Positions 16,787 through 24,357 of a stretch of DNA of 64,000 nucleotides are shown piece after piece (the first letter of the stretch is position 1; each line of letters begins with the position of its first letter). The notes beneath the pieces are model-generated. The model was not told the origin of the DNA, did not search any database, and worked only from the letters and a program-made list of their open reading frames with translations. Origin of the DNA: Vibrio panuliri (lineage in GTDB: Bacteria > Pseudomonadota > Gammaproteobacteria > Enterobacterales > Vibrionaceae); NCBI RefSeq assembly GCF_009938205.1, contig NZ_AP019654.1:3066540-3130539 (forward strand), read 5' to 3'. The position numbers and the translations under genes are program-made.

Positions 16787-19318
16787 CTAGGCATTAACGG
16801 CGCGGTTAGGCTTTGTGTAGGTTGCTCCGTCATTACGATAAGGGACAATGTATGGCTCACCGCCATCTTCGCAGTAAACAATCTGGTAGTACTGCGGTAA
16901 GTTGAAGTTGATAAACTTCGACGCCACCTTATTGTCATCACGTACTGAGGTGTAGAAACTGTTTACGCTGGCAATCATCTCATCTTTACCGCCATTGTAT
17001 TGATGATAGACCTCAACACGGTTCGCTTCGTCCAATACATAGATATTGAAACCCTTGTCGGTGTCTTCAAAGAAGAACTGCACTAAGCCTTCACTTGCAC
17101 AGTTATCAACAATTTCTGGTAATTGGTAATCCTGCTCTTGGTCAAGCATCAACAATGGTGAACCATTTAATTTGTTGGTTGAGATACTGCGGTAGAAATC
17201 AACCGAGTTCTCCAACATCTGTACCGACACACCACGGCGTTCGAAAAACAAGCCATACATCTGTTGACCCAATCTCAGCGCTTTAAAGCGGCGACGCTTC
17301 TCTTGCTCAACTGGCTTAAGACGTAAATCGATACATTCTGCCAGCAATTGGTACACCATATTGCGCATCACACCACGCATATTTTTGCTATAACAGAACA
17401 CATCAACCGACTCTGGTGGCAACGCATCTTGGTGCATTTTACCGAGAACAGTTTTGAGTCCATCCAACATCGCGGTCTCGCCTTTGAAGTGCAAAGTACG
17501 AACTTCGTGCCAAGAATTTCGATAGACTAGATCGACACTACCCACTAAACATTTTTGTTCAGGGCCGTAGCTAAAGATATCAATATTCTTCAGATCAACC
17601 TTACTTGATTTCGCGCTTAACTCGGCGGTTGGGTCTTCTTCAAAATTGATGAACATCGCTAACTGGCTAATCTCACACGGACTTGCCAATGCTTGCATAC
17701 TTGGGCGACGCTTACGCAAAGAGAAGGTGTTTCGCAGATCACTCACCATCTGATAGAACTTATCAATATCAAGATGCGCATCTCGAATCACAGCGTTTAA
17801 ATGAGTCGACTCCGTGATCAAACCATTAAAAAACGCCCATGCCACCAGCTTACTTAGATATTCGTTATGTTCTAAGAACGGCTGGCCAAGAATACGATGT
17901 GGTTGAAGTGGTTGCTTGTACAAGTACCAACCAGATTGATTTGTACGCCCAGGCTGAACCTCAATAAAGCTCAATTCCGGCTCATGTAAATCTGGTGAAA
18001 TTTGAGGATTGAGCAGCGTCACTTTACCCGGTAGAACCTCAAACGCAGCATACAACTTACGAGCGAGAATACTGATGTCTTGCGGGCTGATCGCCGAAGT
18101 AATGTCATTGCGACGCGCAAACTGGATCAAGTTGCGGTAGCTGAGCATCAACGCATCGAGCAGAGAATGATGCACAATACGGACTTGTTCTACTTTCCAG
18201 TGACGGCGATTATCTAACTCTTCAATTACCTCAGGTCCCCAGTTCCACTGAGCAACTAGAACACCTAAGACTTCACGACGCCAAGGTACTGACCCAGCTC
18301 CCGGCTCTCGGGAAAGCTTTTCATGAGTTTTGAGGTAGAAACAGCGACGAACAAGATCAAGACGAGTGGTATCACCGATCCTTTCTAAGTATCGAGTAAC
18401 CTTTTCAAGCATTAAGTAGTAAGCGTCCATACCATAGAGGTCTTGCTCGTCGGCAAAGAAACGGCGCTTAGTATCTAAACTCAATAATTGTGCATGTGGG
18501 TACTCCCACGAATACGCTTCGAGCAAAATCGCTTTTAATACCGACTTGTAAGGTGAGTCGATACTTTTGTATAGCTGCCACAAGTTCGAGCCAAAGTACT
18601 CTTCGGCAGGAATGCGATGCAACTTACCAAAGTCGATCCATGTATTACAGTCGATAGAGCCTCTGTTACATAACTCTTGAACGTATTCGTCGTAGCACTC
18701 TTCCATTTCCGGCGGCACAATTTGCCACAATAAACGCTGACCTGAAAGGCGCACTGCACTGCGATAAAACTCATCCAACAACAGCATGTGTTGCGAAGAA
18801 CCACAGTTATCGCCCGTCATCTCCTCCGAACGATTCGATTTGAAGCGATCCGCATCCATAATAAAGAAGTTTGCTTCAACGCCTTGGCTCTGAGCCCAAT
18901 CGGTAATTAGCAAACACTTATTATTCAGTTTTTCTCGCTCCTCATGCCCCATCAACGGAGAGACACATACCCAGATATCGAGATCACTAGAGGTACTCTG
19001 ACCAATCGAAGAGGTACTGCCCATGGTGTACAGAGCAAGGATGTCAGGGGTAGATTTCGAGGTAAGCGGTAAGCCAATGGTTAGCTCGGTATCCTCGATA
19101 AACTGCTGTTGCTCGGCGTTCAACTCAAAACCAAAAATTCCATAAGGTACTTGCGCGTCAAAATAGCCGGGAAAAACAGGATGGTTGTAGTGCAGCAATG
19201 CAGGGATAAGATGGAATACTCGCTGAGCTTGCAGATCCATAAGTGCCAGCGCGCGTTCAATGCGCTGCTGGTTCAAACTATCTAGTCGTTGAATTAACTT
19301 CTCAGTGTAAGCCTGCAA
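16787..19318 (-). CDS. cyaA: Class I adenylate cyclase
   Basis: An 843-residue class I adenylate cyclase, full length for the family, making cAMP for CRP. The N-terminal catalytic domain carries YTMGSTSSIGQSTSSDLDIWVC, the nucleotidyltransferase GS...DxD motif; LWQLYKSIDSPYKSVLKA and the C-terminal regulatory half (FFEDTDKGFNIYVLDEANRVEVY) follow. The start codon is TTG (19318-19316), and no ATG exists nearby in frame. E. coli cyaA also starts with UUG, which limits translation, so the weak start appears conserved. AAGGAA lies six bases upstream. Confidence 0.96.
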   Translation of the reverse strand: MQAYTEKLIQRLDSLNQQRIERALALMDLQAQRVFHLIPALLHYNHPVFPGYFDAQVPYGIFGFELNAEQQQFIEDTELTIGLPLTSKSTPDILALYTMGSTSSIGQSTSSDLDIWVCVSPLMGHEEREKLNNKCLLITDWAQSQGVEANFFIMDADRFKSNRSEEMTGDNCGSSQHMLLLDEFYRSAVRLSGQRLLWQIVPPEMEECYDEYVQELCNRGSIDCNTWIDFGKLHRIPAEEYFGSNLWQLYKSIDSPYKSVLKAILLEAYSWEYPHAQLLSLDTKRRFFADEQDLYGMDAYYLMLEKVTRYLERIGDTTRLDLVRRCFYLKTHEKLSREPGAGSVPWRREVLGVLVAQWNWGPEVIEELDNRRHWKVEQVRIVHHSLLDALMLSYRNLIQFARRNDITSAISPQDISILARKLYAAFEVLPGKVTLLNPQISPDLHEPELSFIEVQPGRTNQSGWYLYKQPLQPHRILGQPFLEHNEYLSKLVAWAFFNGLITESTHLNAVIRDAHLDIDKFYQMVSDLRNTFSLRKRRPSMQALASPCEISQLAMFINFEEDPTAELSAKSSKVDLKNIDIFSYGPEQKCLVGSVDLVYRNSWHEVRTLHFKGETAMLDGLKTVLGKMHQDALPPESVDVFCYSKNMRGVMRNMVYQLLAECIDLRLKPVEQEKRRRFKALRLGQQMYGLFFERRGVSVQMLENSVDFYRSISTNKLNGSPLLMLDQEQDYQLPEIVDNCASEGLVQFFFEDTDKGFNIYVLDEANRVEVYHQYNGGKDEMIASVNSFYTSVRDDNKVASKFINFNLPQYYQIVYCEDGGEPYIVPYRNDGATYTKPNRAVNA

Positions 19319-19341
19319 GGGAGATTCCTTGGTTATTTTCT

Positions 19342-19371
19342 ATTATACGCCTTGCTCAATAAACAGCCTAA
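19342..19371 (-). promoter_or_regulatory. Predicted cyaA promoter
   Basis: A perfect TATAAT -10 (minus strand, 19342-19347) with a weak -35 TTAGGC (19366-19371) and an 18-base spacer. The predicted start site near 19335 leaves a leader of only about 17 bases before the TTG start codon. Confidence 0.6.
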
Positions 19372-19381
19372 AGCGCCAACA

Positions 19382-19403
19382 AAACGTGATCAATCTATCA
19401 TTT
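19382..19403. promoter_or_regulatory. Weak CRP-like site upstream of cyaA
   Basis: AAACGTGATC-aatct-ATCATTT resembles the CRP site (AAATGTGAT...TCACATTT): four of five bases in the left core and three of five in the right. Its centre is about 57 bases upstream of the predicted cyaA start site. cAMP-CRP control of cyaA is known in enterobacteria; here it is only suggested. The rest of the 346-base cyaA/hemC gap holds no gene; a TGGTAG-N11-CTACCA dyad lies at 19622-19644, just before hemC. Confidence 0.3.
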
Positions 19404-19664
19404 TTATTTGGATTGGTAAAGATTTGTACGATCGAATCTACATTGTTTTGTGTTTCAACGTCTTGTGAGTTTGCTCCCCTTAGTTTGGTATGTAACTGCT
19501 TTTTCTAATAACAACCTAGCTTACAAACGGGACTTTTATCACAATATTTTGCCCAATTAATGTTAACTCGAGTCCATTTATCCATTCAATGCATTGATCA
19601 GTAAATTTTTCGCCCTCTCAGTGGTAGGATTAGACTATCTACCATTCAATTTATATAGGCGAAT

Positions 19665-20603
19665 ATGACAAATACGGCCCCAATTCGAATTGCAACGCGC
19701 AAAAGTCCTCTTGCGCTATGGCAGGCGCATTACGTGAAGGATGCTCTTCAAGCAGCCCACCCAGGTCTAGAAGTCGAACTTGTCACTATGGTGACGAAAG
19801 GTGACATCATTTTGGATACGCCTTTAGCGAAAGTGGGTGGTAAAGGTCTGTTCGTTAAAGAGCTCGAAGTTGCGATGCTTGAAGGTCGTGCCGATCTTGC
19901 CGTGCATTCAATGAAAGATGTGCCAGTCGATTTCCCTGAGGGGCTAGGATTGGTAACGATTTGTGAACGCGAAGACCCACGAGACGCATTTGTTTCAAAC
20001 ACCTATAAAAACGTCGATGAACTGCCAGAAGGTGCTGTCGTAGGTACGTGTAGCCTACGTCGTCAATGTCAGTTAAAAGAATACCGACCTGACTTAGTGA
20101 TTAAAGAACTGCGCGGTAATGTCGGCACTCGCCTAGGAAAGTTGGATGCTGGCGAATATGACGCAATTGTTCTTGCCGCGGCAGGTCTGAAACGCCTAAA
20201 ACTAGAAGAGCGTATCGCAAGCTTTATCGAACCAGAGCAATCGCTGCCAGCGGTTGGACAAGGTGCGGTAGGCATTGAATGTCGCTTGGATGATGAGCGC
20301 TTAATTCAGCTCCTTGAACCACTAAACCACGCCGACACCGCTGACCGTGTTAAGTGCGAACGCGCAATGAACCTTACCCTAGAAGGTGGATGTCAGGTTC
20401 CAATCGGCAGCTACTCTCTTCTTGATGGTGACGAACTGTGGCTGCGTGCACTCGTGGGTGAGCCTGATGGAAGCGAGATTGTACGCGGTGAAATTCGTGG
20501 ACCTCGAGCACAAGCTGAAGCTATGGGTATCAAGTTGGCCCATCAACTACTGGATGCTGGTGCACGCGAAATCCTCACTAAGCTGTACACAGAACACGAG
20601 TAG
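19665..20603 (+). CDS. hemC: Hydroxymethylbilane synthase (porphobilinogen deaminase)
   Basis: A 312-residue enzyme that joins four porphobilinogens into hydroxymethylbilane. [16 protein letters not shown] is the conserved start; Asp85 (HSMKDVP) is the catalytic Asp; Arg132 and Arg133 (CSLRRQCQ) bind the chain; Cys243 ([10 protein letters not shown]) carries the dipyrromethane cofactor. It is the first gene of hemC-hemD-hemX-hemY and is divergent from cyaA as in E. coli. The ATG at 19665 follows a TAGGCGA ribosome-binding site. Confidence 0.97.
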   Translation: MTNTAPIRIATRKSPLALWQAHYVKDALQAAHPGLEVELVTMVTKGDIILDTPLAKVGGKGLFVKELEVAMLEGRADLAVHSMKDVPVDFPEGLGLVTICEREDPRDAFVSNTYKNVDELPEGAVVGTCSLRRQCQLKEYRPDLVIKELRGNVGTRLGKLDAGEYDAIVLAAAGLKRLKLEERIASFIEPEQSLPAVGQGAVGIECRLDDERLIQLLEPLNHADTADRVKCERAMNLTLEGGCQVPIGSYSLLDGDELWLRALVGEPDGSEIVRGEIRGPRAQAEAMGIKLAHQLLDAGAREILTKLYTEHE

Positions 20604-20608
20604 CCTTT

Positions 20609-21364
20609 ATGGCAGTGTTAGTTACGCGGCCAGGTAAACAGGGGATTTCGCTTTGTCACCAACTTGCTGAGCACGGGATCAAAGCAGTTCATCATCCACT
20701 GATTACCATTCAAGCTGGGGAGCAACTCTCCAGCTTACTGCACCAACTCCCGTTGGCGGACATTGTTATCGCTGTCAGCCAACACACCGTGGAATTTGCC
20801 CATCAAGCTCTCACTCAAACACAGCTAAAATGGCCAATTACCGCCACCTACCTTGCCGTCGGTCAAAAATCCGCGCAGTTTTTAAGCAAATCTATTCAGC
20901 AGAAAGTACACTACCCAGAGATAAGTGATAGTGAAAACTTACTGAATCTTCCTCAGCTACAAAATGTGTTTGGTAAGCGAATCCTTATTTTAAGAGGTAA
21001 TGGGGGACGTGAGCTTATATTTGACACCTTGAGTGAAAGAGGCGCGAAAGTGGAATACTGTGAGGTTTATAAGCGTGAAAATCTCGCTTTCCACTCAGAA
21101 ATCACGGTACCTTTCTGGCAAGATAGCCAGATTGATCAACTTATTATCACTAGCTCGGGACAACTTAGTTTCTTCATTGAGCAAATCGCACCACAATATA
21201 GAAATTGGATTTTCCAGTTGGTGCTTTATGTACCGAGCGAACGCATAGCGATTGAAGCGCGACGCGTTGGCTTCCATACCGTCGTCAATACAGGAAGTGC
21301 TTCAAATAAAGATTTATTGGCATCTCTCTGGCCAAGGAAACAGGACGAAAACAATGACAAGTAA
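20609..21364 (+). CDS. hemD: Uroporphyrinogen-III synthase
   Basis: A 251-residue HemD that cyclises hydroxymethylbilane with inversion of ring D. The family is poorly conserved; visible signatures are VLVTRPGKQGISL at the start, SQHTVEFAHQAL, ILRGNGGRELIFDTL and YCEVYKRE, and IITSSGQLSFF. It begins five bases after hemC and overlaps hemX by 11 bases, so it is translationally coupled in the haem operon. Confidence 0.94.
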   Translation: MAVLVTRPGKQGISLCHQLAEHGIKAVHHPLITIQAGEQLSSLLHQLPLADIVIAVSQHTVEFAHQALTQTQLKWPITATYLAVGQKSAQFLSKSIQQKVHYPEISDSENLLNLPQLQNVFGKRILILRGNGGRELIFDTLSERGAKVEYCEVYKRENLAFHSEITVPFWQDSQIDQLIITSSGQLSFFIEQIAPQYRNWIFQLVLYVPSERIAIEARRVGFHTVVNTGSASNKDLLASLWPRKQDENNDK

Positions 21365-22556
21365 AAAGAATAACGATCAGGTTGAATCAGAGAACAAAAC
21401 CGAACAAGCTCCAGAGCAAAGTGTCGACACTACCTCTCCAACTGAAACAGAATCCACACAAACGGCAGCGAGTGAAGAACCAACTGCTGAGCAGACACCA
21501 CCAACGCCCCCTCAAGCAGAAGAAAAACATGGCAAACGCGGCGTTAAGTTAGGGGCAATTGCGATAGTTATCTCCATTGTCTTTGGTGGTGGTTTGACAT
21601 ACTTAATGCAGCAAAAAGACGCAGAGTATCAAGCCAAAATTGATGCGCTTACTGCCCAACTAGAGCAAACCAAATCGTCTCTCACTAGCGAAGTCAAAGC
21701 AACTGAACAAGCCACCATCGCGAAGGCAACAGAAATTACCCATCGCGCTGAAACGGTTCTTACCCAACAGCAAAAGAGTATCGAAAGTTTGCAAGTTGCC
21801 GTCGCGGATGTAAAAGGCCGTCGCCCTAACGACTGGCTGCTTGCCGAAGCGGACTACTTGGTAAAACTCGCTGGACGTAAATTGTTCTTAGAACATGACG
21901 CAGAAAGTGCCACCCTGCTAATGGAAAGTGCCGATCAGCGTATTGCGGCACTGAATGACCCAAGCCTAGTACCACTTCGCAAGTCGATGGCCAATGACAT
22001 TACTAAGCTCAAATCTATTCCTCTTATCGATCGAGACGGCTTAGTTCTGCGCCTCACTGCTCTACAGCAACAAGTTGATCAACTGCCGCTGGCTAATGCC
22101 GTCCTTCCAGAAGAGAAAGCTCAACAGCCAGAGAAAGTTTCACAAGATATCAATGACTGGCAGCAGAACCTAAAGACGTCACTTAAGGATTTCTCAGAGA
22201 ACTTTATTACTTTCCGCTCTCGCGACGGGAACGTCATACCATTGCTGTCTCCACAACAGCATTTTTACCTCAGAGAGAACATGAAGGCGAAGCTCGAAAC
22301 TGCAATCAAGGCGGTCTACGTAGAGCAACAAGAGATTTATCAAACTGCCCTTTCAACAGCGGAGCAATGGTCGCAATCTTTCTACGATCAAGAAAGCAAC
22401 CAAGTGAAAGAGTTTAATAAAGCATTAGAGTTACTCGCTAAACAAACGGTGCAAGTGGAATACCCAGTAAAACTCGAAACTCAACAACGCCTAACGGACG
22501 TTATTCGAGAGCGTCTACGTCGTGAGGTAACCACACTAGTGACGGAGGAAAAATAA
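21354..22556 (+). CDS. hemX: HemX-like membrane protein
   Basis: A 400-residue inner-membrane protein. The first 60 residues are acidic and rich in Thr/Pro/Glu, then comes one transmembrane helix (about 66-84, GAIAIVISIVFGGGLTYLM), a long coiled coil (about 85-150) and a helical periplasmic domain (RRPNDWLLAEADYLVKLAGRKL is the conserved block). Despite an old description as a uroporphyrin methyltransferase, it lacks SAM-binding motifs; its role is unknown. It sits between hemD (11-base overlap) and hemY (one-base overlap). Confidence 0.9.
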   Translation: MTSKKNNDQVESENKTEQAPEQSVDTTSPTETESTQTAASEEPTAEQTPPTPPQAEEKHGKRGVKLGAIAIVISIVFGGGLTYLMQQKDAEYQAKIDALTAQLEQTKSSLTSEVKATEQATIAKATEITHRAETVLTQQQKSIESLQVAVADVKGRRPNDWLLAEADYLVKLAGRKLFLEHDAESATLLMESADQRIAALNDPSLVPLRKSMANDITKLKSIPLIDRDGLVLRLTALQQQVDQLPLANAVLPEEKAQQPEKVSQDINDWQQNLKTSLKDFSENFITFRSRDGNVIPLLSPQQHFYLRENMKAKLETAIKAVYVEQQEIYQTALSTAEQWSQSFYDQESNQVKEFNKALELLAKQTVQVEYPVKLETQQRLTDVIRERLRREVTTLVTEEK

Positions 22557-23737
22557 TGTTTCGACTGATTTTTCTCTTTATCGTCCTAGGGGCTGGTTTA
22601 TATGCGGGGAGCCAATACTCCGGCCAGCAAGGTTATGTACTGATCTCCATCGCCAATCAAACGATTGAAATGAGCGTGACAACACTGGTGATCTTTGTGA
22701 TTGCTGCCCTAGCAGCACTGTTTGCGCTCGAATATGTGATTAAGAAAATCTTCTACGCCAGTTCTGCCACGTGGAACTACTTCAGCGTTCGCAAACTTCG
22801 TCGCTCGCGTCGCTATACCAATGAAGGCATCATTAAGCTTCTCGAAGGTGACTTTAAAGACGCCGAGAAGAAAGTGACGCGTTGGGCCAATCACCACGAT
22901 ATGCCATTACTATGTTACTTAGTGGCTTCAGAAGCAGCTCAGGGCCAAGGCGATAGTGCAAAACGCGATAAATACCTCAAGCTCGCATCAGAGCAAAAAG
23001 ATTCTCGTCTTGCGGTTGAACTTACCCGAGCAAAGCAACAGTTGCGTGAAACCCGCTTCGACGATGCCTTTGTCACTTTGTCAGATTTAAAAGGCGAGTT
23101 CCCGAGCAATGCCATTGTGCTCAACCTGCTCAAGACCGTGTATATGGAGCTGAAACTGTGGGAGCCATTGTTGGAACTTCTGCCTAAGTTGGTGAAAGCG
23201 AAGTTGATCACTAAAGAGGAGTCACAACAATTAGAGCAGCATGCTCAATGTGGTTTACTGGCTGAAATTGCTGAACAGAAAGGCAGCGAAGGACTTATCC
23301 AACATTGGAATGCTCTTCCACGTAAAACGAAAAGCGATCTTCACTTAGTTGAATGCTTTAGCAAGCAACTTATCGCGCGTAAAGCGGATGACAATGCCTT
23401 CACCATTATCAAAGAGACATTGAAGAAACATCCTAATGCCGATCTATACAAGTTACTGCCTGAATTGAACCTGCTCGATAGCCACCCAGCAGTGGTATTC
23501 TTAGAAGATACCTTGCGTAAAGATGGTAACAATGCGGAAGCACACAGTGCATTAGCGCAGTTCCATTTACGTAACCAAAAGTGGTCTGAGGCGCAGCAGC
23601 ACCTAGAAAAAGCCTTGGAGCAACGCTCGAATGTCTCTGATTATGCTTACTTGGCCGATGCTTTGGAAAAGCAAAACTTCAATAAAGCTGCCCATGAGGT
23701 TTCAAAAAAAGCCCTCACCTTGGTCAGCCACAAGTAG
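22556..23737 (+). CDS. hemY: HemY family TPR membrane protein
   Basis: A 393-residue protein with two N-terminal membrane segments (residues 2-20 and about 40-62) followed by tetratricopeptide-like helices (for example NAEAHSALAQFHLRNQKWSEAQQHLEKALEQ near 325-355). It belongs to the HemY N-terminal family that ends the hemCDXY operon; it is not protoporphyrinogen oxidase, and its role in haem synthesis is unproven. Its ATG overlaps the hemX stop (TAATG). A terminator follows 24 bases later. Confidence 0.92.
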   Translation: MFRLIFLFIVLGAGLYAGSQYSGQQGYVLISIANQTIEMSVTTLVIFVIAALAALFALEYVIKKIFYASSATWNYFSVRKLRRSRRYTNEGIIKLLEGDFKDAEKKVTRWANHHDMPLLCYLVASEAAQGQGDSAKRDKYLKLASEQKDSRLAVELTRAKQQLRETRFDDAFVTLSDLKGEFPSNAIVLNLLKTVYMELKLWEPLLELLPKLVKAKLITKEESQQLEQHAQCGLLAEIAEQKGSEGLIQHWNALPRKTKSDLHLVECFSKQLIARKADDNAFTIIKETLKKHPNADLYKLLPELNLLDSHPAVVFLEDTLRKDGNNAEAHSALAQFHLRNQKWSEAQQHLEKALEQRSNVSDYAYLADALEKQNFNKAAHEVSKKALTLVSHK

Positions 23738-23761
23738 CTCGTATAAACTCACTCATTGCTA

Positions 23762-23787
23762 AGCCGACCTATGGTCGGCTTTTTTTA
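23762..23787 (+). terminator. Terminator of the hemCDXY operon
   Basis: A 7-bp stem AGCCGAC / GTCGGCT (23762-23768 with 23774-23780) is followed directly by seven T residues. Confidence 0.9.
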
Positions 23788-23813
23788 TCTAAACAAAGTA
23801 TTCAGCTTTCGTT

Positions 23814-23858
23814 CATAGAGAATGACATACTCTATGTAACATAACTCGCTTATGTTAC
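23814..23858. promoter_or_regulatory. Two adjoining dyads upstream of the cytochrome c reading frame
   Basis: Dyad one is CATAGAG-N9-CTCTATG (23814-23836). Dyad two is GTAACATA-N7-TATGTTAC (23836-23858), perfect over 8-bp arms. They share the base at 23836, and the second ends 11 bases before the ATG. Spacing and symmetry suggest binding by a dimeric regulator, but no known family motif was recognised. Confidence 0.4.
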
Positions 23859-23869
23859 GGATTACTCGA

Positions 23870-24208
23870 ATGAAAAAGATTGCCACAATTCTGATCGCCG
23901 CATAACTTATCACTATTCCCTCTCTGGTTCTTGCCACCTCTCTCGAACAAGGTAAACAAAACTACCAAACACTTTGTCTCGCTTGTCATGGCAACTTAGG
24001 CCATGGTGATGGTGTTGCCGCCCAAGCTCTTAGTGAACAACCATCAAATATTCACCAGAGTCTCAACTCATGGTTTGAGTCAGAAGCTGAACTGATTGAT
24101 ACCGTTCTCAATGGCAATGAAGAAATGCCAGCTTGGGGCAGCGTCCTAAATGAACAGCAGGTCAAAGAAATCTTTGCCTATATAGAATCTATCAACCAAC
24201 CGAAATAG
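23870..24208 (+). pseudogene. Small class I cytochrome c with a stop codon in its signal peptide
   Basis: Reading from ATG 23870 to TAG 24206 gives 112 codons plus the stop. They encode a signal peptide (MKKIATILIAA-stop-LITIPSLVLA), then a haem-binding CLACH and a Met ligand in EEMPAWG, ending in the usual C-terminal helix EIFAYIES. The twelfth codon is TAA (23903-23905); a single base change from TTA would restore a perfect Sec signal. No ATG, GTG or TTG follows in frame before the haem motif. So this is a recent nonsense pseudogene, a sequencing error, or a readthrough case. The mature part has no further damage, which argues that any inactivation is recent. Confidence 0.8.
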
Positions 24209-24357
24209 CGATCTCATCCCAAGAATGTTCGATTATAAGCTGCAACACCATCATAAATAACACACGTCTAATTTATTGCACCGTGTTTAGATCTAGAATA
24301 ATGATTATCAGCGCATCAATTGATTCATTATCGATAAGCTAAACATGGAACACGTAA

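Noticed and set aside
24296..24314. Fur box upstream of the DUF2339 gene
   Set aside because: Only about 12 of 19 positions match the consensus when scored by eye; too weak to assert.
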